A stretch of DNA of 14,367 bases, taken from assembly GCA_002291925.1 (NCBI GenBank), contig DBAY01000067.1, positions 1 through 14,367 on the forward strand, given 5' to 3'. Positions 1 through 7,141 of the stretch are shown piece by piece. The stretch comes from Alphaproteobacteria bacterium UBA998. GTDB taxonomy: Bacteria > Pseudomonadota > Alphaproteobacteria > Rickettsiales > UBA998. The position numbers were made by a program, and so were the translations under genes. The notes beneath the pieces are model-generated. The model saw only the letters and a list, made by a program, of their open reading frames with translations. It was not told where the DNA came from and made no database searches. The stretch's first letter is position 1, and every line of letters begins with the position of its first letter.

Positions 1-19
1 ATCTTAATGGAACAATGCC
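1..19. repeat. Left member of 19-bp inverted repeat at the window ends
   Basis: The first 19 bases are the exact reverse complement of 14348-14366. Read outward from the window, both copies are GGCATTGTTCCATTAAGAT, and the sequences diverge immediately on the inner side. This fits the outer tip of an insertion sequence lying just beyond each edge. The outward sequence loosely resembles the terminal repeats of IS5-group elements such as IS903 (start GGCTTTGTTG, from memory). No transposase is inside the window, so the family is inference. Confidence 0.6.
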
Positions 20-61
20 ATCCAATTGAAGCAGTTAAAACAATGGACTAAGCAATACTAA

Positions 62-75
62 CCTAGTTATCTAGG
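62..75. other. Short perfect hairpin CCTAG-TTAT-CTAGG
   Basis: This is a 5-bp inverted repeat with a 4-base loop, about 40 bases beyond the 3' end of tRNA-Ser. On the minus strand it follows a T-rich stretch instead of preceding one, so it is not a textbook intrinsic terminator. It may still help end the tRNA transcript. The stem is too short to be firm. Nothing else recognisable lies in 20-113. Confidence 0.25.
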
Positions 76-113
76 ACAGCCCCAAAAATTAAAAGAGATT
101 GAGAGTGGTAGGA

Positions 114-205
114 TGGCGGAGCGGAGAGGATTCGAACCTCCGATACGGTGTTACCCGTATAACGGTTTAGCAAACCGCCGCCTTCAGCCACTCGGCCACC
201 GCTCC
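114..205 (-). tRNA. tRNA-Ser(GCT), CCA encoded
   Basis: On the minus strand the sequence folds as a class II tRNA. The 7-bp acceptor stem is GGAGCGG/CCGCTCC. The anticodon arm CGGTTT-GCT-AAACCG has its anticodon at 169-171. A long variable arm (about 20 bases, typical of serine tRNAs) follows, then a T arm containing TTCGAAT. A discriminator G and an encoded CCA end the gene at 114. The total of 92 nt including CCA is normal for tRNA-Ser. GCT reads AGC and AGU codons. The gene is divergent from lepB and about 95 bases from the window edge. Confidence 0.97.
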
Positions 206-229
206 GCAAGCGGGTTTAAGCGGAGCGCG

Positions 230-257
230 AACATAGCATACCTGCCGCGCTTCTCAA
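230..257 (-). promoter_or_regulatory. Probable promoter of tRNA-Ser
   Basis: On the minus strand there is a TTGAGA -35 (252-257), a 16-base spacer and a TATGTT -10 (230-235). This places transcription start about 18 bases before the tRNA 5' end at 205. Both boxes match the sigma-70 consensus in 4-5 of 6 positions. The position is right for a stable-RNA promoter. The call rests on consensus matching only. Confidence 0.5.
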
Positions 258-290
258 CTGGTTATTTAGGCGGCGCGGTCTAAAGGCGAA

Positions 291-1100
291 ATGCTTTGCG
301 ATGCGCCGGAAACCATCGTAGATTCTCCGGAATTTTTCATTATGGAACGCATGCAAGAGTCGAAAAAACATAGCTGGGACGAATCCATCCGCACGCTGGT
401 CTACGCGCTGCTGCTGGCCCTCGTGTTCCGCAGCTTCCTCTTCGAGCCCTTTCACATCCCATCCGGCTCCATGAAGGATACGCTGCTTATCGGGGACTAT
501 ATCTTCGTCTCGAAATATTCCTACGGCTATAGCCGGTTTTCCTTCCCTTACGGACTGCCGCTGTTTGAAGGCCGCATCATGCGCTCCGCGCCGGAGCGGG
601 GGGATGTGGTGGTCTTTCGGCCGCCCACTGCGCCGCGCGTAGATTACATCAAGCGCATTGTCGGCCTGCCGGGCGATCGCATCCAGATGCGTCAGGGCGT
701 GCTGTACATCAATGACGAAGCGGCGCCACAGAAGCTGGACGGCAATATCCAGGAGACAATGGATGACGGCACCCCCATCGTCGCGCGGCGTTATAATGAG
801 ACACTGCCCGGCGGTGTGCGCCATCACGTGCTGGATATTACGCCACTGGGGCCGCTCGACAACACGGACGTCTATACCGTGCCGGAAGGCCATTACTTCA
901 TGATGGGCGATAATCGTGATAATTCGGTAGATAGCCGGGTGCCGCCCGCGCTAGAAGGGATTGGGTATATCCCGGAAGAAAACATCATCGGCCGAGCGGA
1001 GATCATCATGTTCTCCATCGGCGGCGGGACGCCGTTCTGGCAGGTGTGGAAATGGCCAACGTCACTGCGCTGGGATCGTTTCCTGACGTGGATTCACTAG
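291..1100 (+). CDS. lepB: Signal peptidase I
   Basis: Membrane-bound serine protease that cuts signal peptides from exported proteins on the periplasmic face. One N-terminal membrane anchor (about residues 35-50) precedes the SGSM box, with nucleophile Ser60. The general base is Lys121 in YIKRIVGLPGD, and the late GDNRDNSVDSR box is intact. At 269 aa, length is normal for a single-anchor alphaproteobacterial LepB. Start: ATG 291 has an AAAGG four bases upstream. ATG 342 and ATG 351 give shorter N-termini nearer the family norm but weaker ribosome sites, so the first 17-20 residues are uncertain. lepB usually heads lepB-rnc-era. Here rnc follows after a 266-base gap holding a gene on the other strand, and the lepB stop overlaps the end of that gene by 4 bases. 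Confidence 0.96.
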   Translation: MLCDAPETIVDSPEFFIMERMQESKKHSWDESIRTLVYALLLALVFRSFLFEPFHIPSGSMKDTLLIGDYIFVSKYSYGYSRFSFPYGLPLFEGRIMRSAPERGDVVVFRPPTAPRVDYIKRIVGLPGDRIQMRQGVLYINDEAAPQKLDGNIQETMDDGTPIVARRYNETLPGGVRHHVLDITPLGPLDNTDVYTVPEGHYFMMGDNRDNSVDSRVPPALEGIGYIPEENIIGRAEIIMFSIGGGTPFWQVWKWPTSLRWDRFLTWIH

Positions 1101-1279
1101 CAGCAGAGCTCGGAGAAAAGTTCCGGGTTGCGGCTGGCATCCATGGGGTGGTGGTCATCGCGGCCTTCCATCGACTGAATGGCTTCGTGATGGGTTTCCA
1201 GCGATTCACCCTTCATGGATTGCAGCGAGGTTTTTATGTTAAAAAGCTCTGTGATGGCTTGCGATTGGCGGGTGGTCAT
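1097..1279 (-). CDS. Small hypothetical protein, 60 aa
   Basis: I do not recognise this protein. It is hydrophilic, starts MTTRQSQAITELFNI, is rich in Glu, His, Gln and Ser, and ends in Cys-Cys. There is no signal peptide or membrane segment, and the first half could form an amphipathic helix. Reasons to believe it: ATG at 1279 is preceded, after 3-5 bases, by GGAGGTGA (1283-1289 on this strand), the strongest ribosome site in the window. Its codons carry the same GC-rich third positions as the neighbours, and it fills a gap otherwise without a gene. It converges on lepB with overlapping stop codons and diverges from rnc. An ATG four codons upstream (1291) lies within the ribosome site and is less likely. 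Function unknown. Confidence 0.6.
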   Translation of the reverse strand: MTTRQSQAITELFNIKTSLQSMKGESLETHHEAIQSMEGRDDHHPMDASRNPELFSELCC

Positions 1280-1282
1280 GGT

Positions 1283-1289
1283 CACCTCC
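1283..1289 (-). promoter_or_regulatory. Strong ribosome binding site of the 60-aa gene
   Basis: GGAGGTG on the minus strand is complementary to the 16S rRNA 3' end and ends just before ATG 1279-1277. It decides the start of the small gene and is the main evidence that the gene is translated. Confidence 0.6.
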
Positions 1290-1298
1290 ACGGTACTG

Positions 1299-1329
1299 TT
1301 GATGCTGCTTGGCCGAATATCAGTAATAC
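1299..1329 (+). promoter_or_regulatory. Possible rnc promoter in an AT-rich divergent spacer
   Basis: The 87 bases between the small minus-strand gene and rnc turn AT-rich from about 1315. A TTGATG (1299-1304) and a TAATAC (1324-1329) face rnc, but the 19-base spacer is long. The small gene on the other strand must also start here, so the spacer probably carries promoters in both directions. I could not fix a convincing pair for the minus strand. Confidence 0.25.
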
Positions 1330-1366
1330 TTAAGTAAACATAAAAATAACGTTAGTACAACCGACA

Positions 1367-2062
1367 ATGACAGAAAAATCGACCTCTATACTGGAAAGTG
1401 AGATTTTCCACAGGTTTAGCGACGAAACTTTACTTCGTAAGTCATTGACGCACCGCAGCAATATTATTGCATCTGCGAAGGGGCTGGGGAACAATCAGAG
1501 GCTGGAATTCCTTGGTGATCGCGTGCTTGGCCTCATTATTGCTCATGCATTACTTGAACTATACCCGCAAGACGAGGAAGGCGCGCTGGCCCGGCGCTTT
1601 GCGACACTTGTCAGCCGGCCGGTACTCTGTGATATCGCTGCGCACATCAAGCTGGGCGATTACCTTGAGTTGCCAGATGGGAGCGATCTAACGGGGCTGC
1701 GCCAGCTAGATTCCACTTTAGAGGATGCTTGCGAGGCGCTGATCGGTGCGCTTTACCTTGATGGTGGGCTAGAGGCGGCGCGGCGTTTCGTCATGCATTA
1801 CTGGCGGCCTCTGCTGGAGAACGTGCCGGATGCGCCCAAGGATGCCAAGACTGCTCTGCAGGAATGGGCACAGGCGCAGGGCTATCCCTTGCCCGCCTAC
1901 ACGCTGATTTCGCGCGATGGCCCGGCACACGCGCCGGTGTTTGCTATTGAGGTGAGGGTCGGCGAGGCGTGGCAGGCCGAGGCCACCGGAACCAGTAAAA
2001 AGGCCGCGGAGCAACTCGCGGCCGCCACACTCATGGAGCAAATACGTGCAAGAAAAACCTAA
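1367..2062 (+). CDS. rnc: Ribonuclease III
   Basis: Double-strand-specific endoribonuclease that processes the rRNA precursor and structured mRNAs, acting as a homodimer with Mg2+. The catalytic domain (about residues 8-155) carries the signature NQRLEFLGD with Glu47 and Asp51, and the second acidic pair Asp120 and Glu123 in LEDACEALIGALYLDGG. A double-stranded RNA-binding domain (about 160-230) ends in the usual TSKKAAEQLAA helix. 231 aa is the normal length. The stretch before the second acidic motif (residues 101-118) lacks the GE...GG pattern common in the family, but all four metal-binding acids are present. ATG 1367 has no clear ribosome site and no better alternative. The last 17 bases overlap era. 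Confidence 0.96.
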   Translation: MTEKSTSILESEIFHRFSDETLLRKSLTHRSNIIASAKGLGNNQRLEFLGDRVLGLIIAHALLELYPQDEEGALARRFATLVSRPVLCDIAAHIKLGDYLELPDGSDLTGLRQLDSTLEDACEALIGALYLDGGLEAARRFVMHYWRPLLENVPDAPKDAKTALQEWAQAQGYPLPAYTLISRDGPAHAPVFAIEVRVGEAWQAEATGTSKKAAEQLAAATLMEQIRARKT

Positions 2063-2942
2063 TCGCTGCGGCTTCGTCGCCATTGTGGGCGCGCCGAATG
2101 CCGGTAAATCCACGCTGCTGAACCGGCTGGTCGGCACCAAGCTGGCCATTGTCACGCCCAAGGCGCAGACGACGCGCAACCGCATCCTCGGCATTACCAT
2201 TCAGGATAGCGCGCAGATGGTGTTCATCGACACGCCGGGTATTTTCCGCGCGAAGGAAAAGTTCGAGAAAGCGATGGTGGAATCCGCCCTCAGCGGCGCG
2301 CGCGATGCGGATATCGTGCTGCTGATGGTGGATGCGGTGCGCGGCATCACGCCGCAGGTGGAGAATGTGCTGGAACGGCTGGGTGGCACAACGGCGCCGA
2401 AGTTTCTAGTGCTGAACAAAGTCGACAAGGCGGAGAAAGCGGCACTGCTAGCCCTGACAAAGGCGCTGTGCGACCGCGCTTCGTTCGAGCGCGTCTTCAT
2501 GATTTCCGCGCGCACGGGGGATGGGGTGGATGACATGCTGGCATTGCTCGCCAGCTCCATGCCGGAAGGGCCGTGGCTGTTCCCGGAAGATCAGCTGACG
2601 GACCTCTCCGAGCGTTTCATCGCGGCGGAGATCACGCGTGAGCGGCTGTTCATGTCACTGCAGCAGGAGCTGCCCTACCAGATTGCGGTGGAGACGGAGT
2701 CGTGGGAGGAGCGGCGCGATGGCAGCGTGAAAATCCAGCAGGTGATCTATGTGCGTTCAGAAGTGCACAAGAAAATCCTCATCGGCCATCGCGGGGAGAA
2801 ACTGAAAGGCATCGGCGCGGCGGCGCGCGAGCATATGGAGCGCCTGCAGGGTCGCAAGGTGCATCTTTTCCTGTTCGTCAAAGTGGATGAACAATGGAAG
2901 GACAAGCGCGAATTCTATCAGGCGCTCGGGCTGGAGTATTAG
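2046..2942 (+). CDS. era: GTPase Era, 16S rRNA/30S maturation factor
   Basis: Essential GTPase that binds the 3' end of 16S rRNA during small-subunit assembly. The GTPase motifs are all present: G1 GAPNAGKST (15-23), G2 around Thr42-Thr43, G3 DTPG (62-65), G4 NKVD (124-127) and G5 SAR (154-156). A C-terminal KH RNA-binding domain contains GHRGEKLKGIG and ends in FVKVDEQWKD. 298 aa is typical. The start is GTG at 2046, supported by GGAG seven bases upstream (2035-2038) inside the end of rnc. The resulting 17-base overlap implies translational coupling. The stop is 6 bases from the stop of the convergent maf gene, leaving no room for a separate terminator. Confidence 0.97.
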   Translation: MQEKPNRCGFVAIVGAPNAGKSTLLNRLVGTKLAIVTPKAQTTRNRILGITIQDSAQMVFIDTPGIFRAKEKFEKAMVESALSGARDADIVLLMVDAVRGITPQVENVLERLGGTTAPKFLVLNKVDKAEKAALLALTKALCDRASFERVFMISARTGDGVDDMLALLASSMPEGPWLFPEDQLTDLSERFIAAEITRERLFMSLQQELPYQIAVETESWEERRDGSVKIQQVIYVRSEVHKKILIGHRGEKLKGIGAAAREHMERLQGRKVHLFLFVKVDEQWKDKREFYQALGLEY

Positions 2943-2948
2943 GGGGCG

Positions 2949-3572
2949 CTATTCCGGCTCCACCGGCTCGGGAAAGCGGGCGAAGCCACGCTCGTGCAGC
3001 GCGTTCAGCAGCGGGACGGTGGGCAGTCCCTGAATGACATCATCCGTTCCCTCGACGCGCCGGAACAGATGCTTGCCGTGCTTCTCGAACATGTAGGCCC
3101 CGCAGGAATGCAGCGGCATGTCGAGCGCCACGTAAGCGGCAATTTCTGCATCTCGTAAATCGCGCATGGTGAGGCGGGCGGTTTCCACCGTTTCCCACAG
3201 GCACTCGCCTTCGTGATAAAGCGCGATGGCGCTGTGCTGCTGATGTGTGCGGCCTCGGAGCGCCTGCAATTGCTGCTCTGCCGCCTCGCGCGTGCCGGGC
3301 TTGCTGAAGATCTGCCCATCCGTCTCGCAGACCTGATCGCAGCCGAGCACCAGCCAGCCGGGGTGAATCTCGTTGACGCTTTTCGCCTTGGCGCGCGCCA
3401 GTGCCTGCGCCTGCTCCTGCGGCGGGAGATGCGCGAGGGTCGGCTTCAGCGCCTCCTCATCGGCACGCGGGCGGATGACGGTGAAGGGAATGTCCAGCTT
3501 GCGCAGCATCTGGTCGCGCACGGCTGAGGCGGAAGCTAGCACAAGCGTATGGGTCAGGGAAATGCGGGCCAT
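2949..3572 (-). CDS. Maf-family nucleotide pyrophosphatase (YceF-like)
   Basis: Maf proteins hydrolyse non-canonical or modified nucleoside triphosphates to monophosphates. The N-terminal motif is ASASAVRD (Ser14, Ser16, Arg19), followed by the central LGCDQVCETDG with catalytic-type Asp79, then a KPGT segment and a late VEGTDDVIQGLP. The xDQVC form matches the YceF branch (7-methyl-GTP pyrophosphatase in E. coli) better than the ADT form of dTTP/UTP enzymes. The usual Ser before Asp79 is Cys here, and GKP is SKP. I chose ATG 3572 (207 aa). An in-frame ATG at 3659 would overlap selO and add 29 unrelated residues. It begins 4 bases after the selO stop, so it is very probably co-transcribed with it. 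Confidence 0.9.
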   Translation of the reverse strand: MARISLTHTLVLASASAVRDQMLRKLDIPFTVIRPRADEEALKPTLAHLPPQEQAQALARAKAKSVNEIHPGWLVLGCDQVCETDGQIFSKPGTREAAEQQLQALRGRTHQQHSAIALYHEGECLWETVETARLTMRDLRDAEIAAYVALDMPLHSCGAYMFEKHGKHLFRRVEGTDDVIQGLPTVPLLNALHERGFARFPEPVEPE

Positions 3573-3576
3573 AATC

Positions 3577-5034
3577 TCAGGAGGAACAGCTGATGCAAAT
3601 GCCACTCGCCCACTCGGGCGGCGAAGCGGCATAGTGCTCCATTTCCGGCTGTTCGTCAAATGGACGGCGCAGTAATTGGTACAGGCGGTCGATCTCGCTG
3701 TAATCCTGCGCCAGAGTGGCCTGCCGGATGGCCTGTTCGGCGAGGTAGTTACGCAGGATGTATTTCGGATTCACCGCGAGCATGCGGGCCTGACGCTCCC
3801 CACCGGGCAGGCTATCAGCCTCCCAGCGCGCGTGCAACTGGGCAAGCCAGGCGGCGCGTTTGGGGCTTTCCGGCAGGTGCGCGTCCAGACGGGCCGCATC
3901 CCGGTGACCGGCATAATGGCTGAGGGCGCGGAAGAAGTTGGTGTAATCCGCCCGATGTTCGGTTAGCAGGTCCACCAGATTGCCCAGCAGCGGGTCCTGT
4001 TCATCGGAGATGGCGGCGAGGCCGAGTTTGGCGGCCATGAGATCGCGGTAATGATGAACGAAATGCTCCCAATAGCCTTTGAGAATCTCCTTCGAGGCCT
4101 CGGCGGGAATCAGGCTGTGCAGCGCGTAGGCGAGCACATGCAGATTCCACCAGCCGATGGTGGGTTGCTGGTCGAAGGCATAGCGCCCGGTATGGTCGGA
4201 GTGGTTGCAGATATAGCCGGGATCGAAGGCGTCGAGGAAGCCAAACGGGCCGTAATCAATGGTGAGGCCGAGGATGGAGAAATTGTCGGTGTTCATTACC
4301 CCATGCGCAAAGCCGACCGCCTGCCATTTGGCCATCAGCTGCGCCGTACGCTGCACGATCTCGGCGAACCAGTCCTGATAGCGGCCTGCGTGCTGAGGAT
4401 AGTGGCCCGCGATGACATGGTCAGCCAGCTGGCGCACCGCTTCCGGGTTTTCCTGCGTGAAAGCGAAATATTCGAAATGCCCGAAGCGCAAGAAGCTGGG
4501 GGAGAGGCGGGTGACGATGGCCGCTTTCTCGATGGATTCGCGCACCACTTCTTCCGCACTGCCCATCATGCAGAGCGCGCGCGTGGTGGGAATGCCAAGT
4601 GCGTGCATCGCCTCGCTGCACAGATACTCGCGCAAGGTGGAGCGCAGCACGGCGCGGCCATCACCGAAGCGTGAATAAGGTGTCTTGCCGGAGCCTTTGA
4701 GCTGTATTTCCCACAGCTCACCCCTTGCGTTGCGAAGCTGGCCAAGGAGATGGGCGCGTCCATCGCCAAGCTGCGGCACGAAGCTGCCGAACTGGTGGCC
4801 GGCATAAACGGTGGAAAGAGGTTCCCCCGCGCCGGGGAGGGGCTCCGCGCCCGTGAACCAGCGCAACATTTGCTCCGGGGAAAGGGATGCCGGCAAATCC
4901 AGCAGCGCCATCGCATCCGGGCTGCGATGGATGAAGAACGCGCCCTGCGGCGGCTGGGGCAGCACCGCGCTATAGAATAGCGGTGGCAGGCCAGCGAAGC
5001 GGTTGACGAAATCCATCGGGAGAGGTGCGAGCAT
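3577..5034 (-). CDS. selO: SelO/YdiU protein adenylyltransferase
   Basis: Pseudokinase-fold enzyme that moves AMP from ATP to protein hydroxyls (AMPylation); in bacteria and mitochondria it responds to oxidative stress. ATP- and metal-binding residues described for SelO are visible: Lys113 in QLKGSGKTPYSR, Glu136 in LREYLCSE, and Asp250, Asn251 and Asp260 in NTDNFSILGLTIDYGP. The protein ends in GICISCSS, a CxxC (Cys480, Cys483) in place of the selenocysteine motif of some animal homologues. Cys276 in YICNHSD matches the internal cysteine that pairs with the C-terminal one in E. coli. 485 aa is full length. ATG 5034 is used; ATG 5016 is possible and neither has a clear ribosome site. It lies 38 bases after the ABC ATPase and 4 bases before maf. 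Confidence 0.95.
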   Translation of the reverse strand: MLAPLPMDFVNRFAGLPPLFYSAVLPQPPQGAFFIHRSPDAMALLDLPASLSPEQMLRWFTGAEPLPGAGEPLSTVYAGHQFGSFVPQLGDGRAHLLGQLRNARGELWEIQLKGSGKTPYSRFGDGRAVLRSTLREYLCSEAMHALGIPTTRALCMMGSAEEVVRESIEKAAIVTRLSPSFLRFGHFEYFAFTQENPEAVRQLADHVIAGHYPQHAGRYQDWFAEIVQRTAQLMAKWQAVGFAHGVMNTDNFSILGLTIDYGPFGFLDAFDPGYICNHSDHTGRYAFDQQPTIGWWNLHVLAYALHSLIPAEASKEILKGYWEHFVHHYRDLMAAKLGLAAISDEQDPLLGNLVDLLTEHRADYTNFFRALSHYAGHRDAARLDAHLPESPKRAAWLAQLHARWEADSLPGGERQARMLAVNPKYILRNYLAEQAIRQATLAQDYSEIDRLYQLLRRPFDEQPEMEHYAASPPEWASGICISCSS

Positions 5035-5072
5035 CTATTCTATATAGCGCGCGCCACGCCCGGCTCAATGCC

Positions 5073-6032
5073 TCAAGCGGTCATGACCTCGGCTGGGCGG
5101 GTGAAATGCAGGAATACCTCCTCCAGATCGGTCTCCTTGGTGGAGAGATCATGGATGACCATGCCGCAGCTACGCACCTGCGTCAGCAGGCCCTCAATGT
5201 CGGTGCGGCTGGGGCGGTAGCTGATGCTGAGCGTGCCGTCGGGGGTGACTTCCCATCCCGCTTCCAGCAAGGACGAGGGCAGTGAGGTGGGCGCGTCTTT
5301 GACCGTTACCACGATGCGCTTGCTGTCAAAGCCGCGCATGAGGGTGCGCTTGTCGTCGCACGCCACCACCTCGCCGCGGTTGATGATGGCGAGGCGGTCG
5401 CACAGCTCTTCGGCTTCTTCCAGGTAATGCGTGGTGAGCAGGATGGTGGTGCCTGCCTGGTTCAGCTTGCGCACATAGTTCCAGAGCTGGGAACGCAACT
5501 CCACATCCACCCCGGCGGTGGGCTCATCCAGCACCAGCACCTGCGGGTTATGCACCAGCGCCTTGGCGATGAGCAGGCGCCGCCGCATGCCGCCGGAGAG
5601 GCTGCGCGGGCGGGCGTCGGCCTTGTCGGTGAGGCCCATCGCTTCGATGATTTCGTCGGTGCGGCGGCGGGCTTGCGGAACGCCAAAATAGCCCGCGTGC
5701 AACTCCAGCGCCTGCCGCACGGTGAAGAATGTATCGAGCACCAGCTCCTGCGGGACGACGCCGATGGAGGTGCGGGCGGCGCGCATGTTGGTGTCGATGT
5801 CATGCCCGCAGATGACGACTTGACCGGAGGTTTTTACCGTAAGGCCTGACATGATGTTGATCAGCGTTGATTTGCCTGCGCCATTCGGGCCCAGCAGTGC
5901 GAAGAAGGAGCCACGTGGAATATCAAGATCAATGCCGCGCAGCGCGATTTTATGCTCGGCCTTCTGGCGGCTGGCATACGCTTTATGCAATGCGCGCATA
6001 TAGACGGCAGAATCTTGGGAAGCAGAAAACAT
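5073..6032 (-). CDS. ABC-2 type transporter ATP-binding protein, YadG-like
   Basis: Cytoplasmic ATPase subunit of an exporter. Motifs in order are Walker A GPNGAGKST (48-56), Q-loop Gln95, signature LSGGM (145-149), Walker B VLVLDE with Glu170, and H-loop His202 in TTHYLEEAEELC. A C-terminal extension of about 90 residues follows, as in drug/polysaccharide ABC-2 ATPases. The wording around the signature and D-loop (SGGMRRRLLIAKALVHNP, DEPTAGVDVELR) closely follows E. coli YadG. 319 aa is normal. Its membrane partner (YadH-type permease) usually lies next to it, but here the next gene is selO, so the ATPase is orphaned in this window. ATG 6032 gives the full domain; only a weak ribosome site is visible. 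Substrate cannot be inferred. Confidence 0.92.
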   Translation of the reverse strand: MFSASQDSAVYMRALHKAYASRQKAEHKIALRGIDLDIPRGSFFALLGPNGAGKSTLINIMSGLTVKTSGQVVICGHDIDTNMRAARTSIGVVPQELVLDTFFTVRQALELHAGYFGVPQARRRTDEIIEAMGLTDKADARPRSLSGGMRRRLLIAKALVHNPQVLVLDEPTAGVDVELRSQLWNYVRKLNQAGTTILLTTHYLEEAEELCDRLAIINRGEVVACDDKRTLMRGFDSKRIVVTVKDAPTSLPSSLLEAGWEVTPDGTLSISYRPSRTDIEGLLTQVRSCGMVIHDLSTKETDLEEVFLHFTRPAEVMTA

Positions 6033-6047
6033 CTTGATAGACTTTTT

Positions 6048-6076
6048 ATAATGAAGATTAAATTAATAAGTGGCAA
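6048..6076 (-). promoter_or_regulatory. Candidate promoter of the ABC ATPase–selO–maf unit, with palindrome
   Basis: On the minus strand there is a TTGCCA -35 (6071-6076), exactly 17 bases, and a CATTAT -10 (6048-6053) in an AT-rich 103-base divergent spacer. The implied leader is very short (about 9 bases). The -35 overlaps a perfect 8-bp palindrome GCAATTGC (6073-6080) that could be a binding site. A weaker pair facing the redoxin gene (TTGCTG at 6077-6082, TATGAG at 6101-6106) shares this region. Consensus matching only. Confidence 0.4.
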
Positions 6077-6135
6077 TTGCTGTTACGGTTGTGAATCAAC
6101 TATGAGTGCGCTTCCAGGCGTTCAAGGGGGAATAG

Positions 6136-6762
6136 ATGGCTTTTAGTAAATGGCGGTTCATGGGTCTCAGCCTTATTGTGCTGGCGGTAATTGGCAGCGT
6201 CACGCTGACAGCTTCCGCGCGGGAAATCAACGCTGGCGAAACATCACCGGGGTTTGAGGGGAAAGCGACGAACGGAGAAATGTTCCGCTTGGCCGATCAA
6301 AAAGGCAAATATGTTGTACTGGAATGGACTAATCATGAATGCCCCTTCGTGCGCAAGCATTATGAAAGCGGCAATATGCAGAAGCTCCAGCAATTCGCTA
6401 ATAATAACGATATGGTGTGGGTGTCCATCATCTCCTCGGCACCTGGAAAACAGGGGAACGTGACGCCGGAGGAAGCCAACAAGATTGCCGAACAGAACTA
6501 TGCCACCCCAGACTATATCATCCTTGATCAGGATGGTCACATTGGGCGCATGTTCGATGCAAAAACCACGCCTCACATGATCCTACTCGGGGTGGATAGC
6601 GAGGTAATGTACAATGGGGCCGTGGACAGTATCAATTCCATCGATCAAGAAGATGTCGATCGGGCTGAGAAATACTTCTACAACGCCATGATCGCCGCCA
6701 AGAAAGGCGAAACGATCGATATCGCCCAGAGCAAACCCTACGGCTGCTCAATCAAGTACTGA
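6136..6762 (+). CDS. Exported redoxin-domain protein (AhpC/TSA-thioredoxin fold)
   Basis: Predicted periplasmic thiol protein. An N-terminal signal peptide (positive MAFSKWR, hydrophobic stretch 9-24, likely cleavage after TASA at residue 28) is followed by a redoxin domain. The domain has the characteristic WTNHECPFVRKHY with a single Cys69 followed by Pro, then SSAPGKQG, DQDGHIGRMFDAKTTPH with a cis-Pro-type TPH, and a C-terminal YGCSIKY with Cys204. These two cysteines are the only ones, suggesting a peroxidatic/resolving pair like a peroxiredoxin rather than a CxxC thioredoxin. 208 aa is usual for the group. ATG 6136 has a strong AAGGGGG (6124-6130) 5 bases upstream. It heads a plus-strand group with the next two genes. 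The substrate is unknown. Confidence 0.85.
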   Translation: MAFSKWRFMGLSLIVLAVIGSVTLTASAREINAGETSPGFEGKATNGEMFRLADQKGKYVVLEWTNHECPFVRKHYESGNMQKLQQFANNNDMVWVSIISSAPGKQGNVTPEEANKIAEQNYATPDYIILDQDGHIGRMFDAKTTPHMILLGVDSEVMYNGAVDSINSIDQEDVDRAEKYFYNAMIAAKKGETIDIAQSKPYGCSIKY

Positions 6763-6811
6763 CATCGGCACTTAATTTCAGTACCATTTCTTCCCATAGT
6801 GCGGAGGAAAC

Positions 6812-7135
6812 ATGGAAGGATTTACGCGCGAGCATTTGGAACGTCTAATAACGCCGGAACGCCGTCAAGCGGTGAAAGACCGGTTGGAGCAACTTGGGCG
6901 GCATTTTACCGCGCACCCCGAGGAAACGGGTGAAACCTATCTGGAACACCTGATCTTTACCCTCAAGATGGGCGGACGGATTACCTCCTGCGGCATTCTG
7001 CTCATCATCCATGGGGTGTTTCCCTTCACCTTCCGCCGCACAGTGAGCGCGCAGATCGAGAAAATCTATGCCATTCTCAAGGGACGGATTCCGCGTCAGA
7101 GGCTGAACGATCTCGACGAAAACTGGCAGATCTGA
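6812..7135 (+). CDS. Small membrane protein, DUF6356-like
   Basis: 107 aa. A charged N-terminal helix region (1-35) leads to HPEETGETYLEH, then one hydrophobic segment (about 53-73, containing two Gly-rich turns and HGVFPF), then RRT and a short cytoplasmic-looking tail with an amphipathic helix. The ETYLEH...G...HGVFP layout resembles the uncharacterised DUF6356 family, recalled from memory and not searched. ATG 6812 has a strong GGAGG (6803-6807) 4 bases upstream. It starts 49 bases after the redoxin gene and ends 6 bases before the oxidoreductase start, so the three are probably one transcript. Function unknown. A role at the membrane beside two redox proteins is only inference. Confidence 0.75.
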   Translation: MEGFTREHLERLITPERRQAVKDRLEQLGRHFTAHPEETGETYLEHLIFTLKMGGRITSCGILLIIHGVFPFTFRRTVSAQIEKIYAILKGRIPRQRLNDLDENWQI

Positions 7136-7141
7136 CGCCCC

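Noticed and set aside
114..205. tRNA-Ser as an integration site for a genomic island
   Set aside because: No integrase gene and no repeated tRNA 3' segment elsewhere in the window, and the neighbours are core genes.
1046..1333. Plus-strand open frame running from the end of lepB toward rnc
   Set aside because: It overlaps lepB by more than 50 bases, starts inside it, and has no family resemblance. The minus-strand frame in the same place has the strong ribosome site.
2943..2948. Bidirectional terminator between era and maf
   Set aside because: Only 6 bases separate the stop codons and no hairpin with T-tracts is visible at the junction.
3573..3659. N-terminal extension of Maf to ATG 3659
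   Set aside because: The added residues overlap the end of selO, do not resemble Maf, and the family N-terminus begins right after the internal ATG at 3572.
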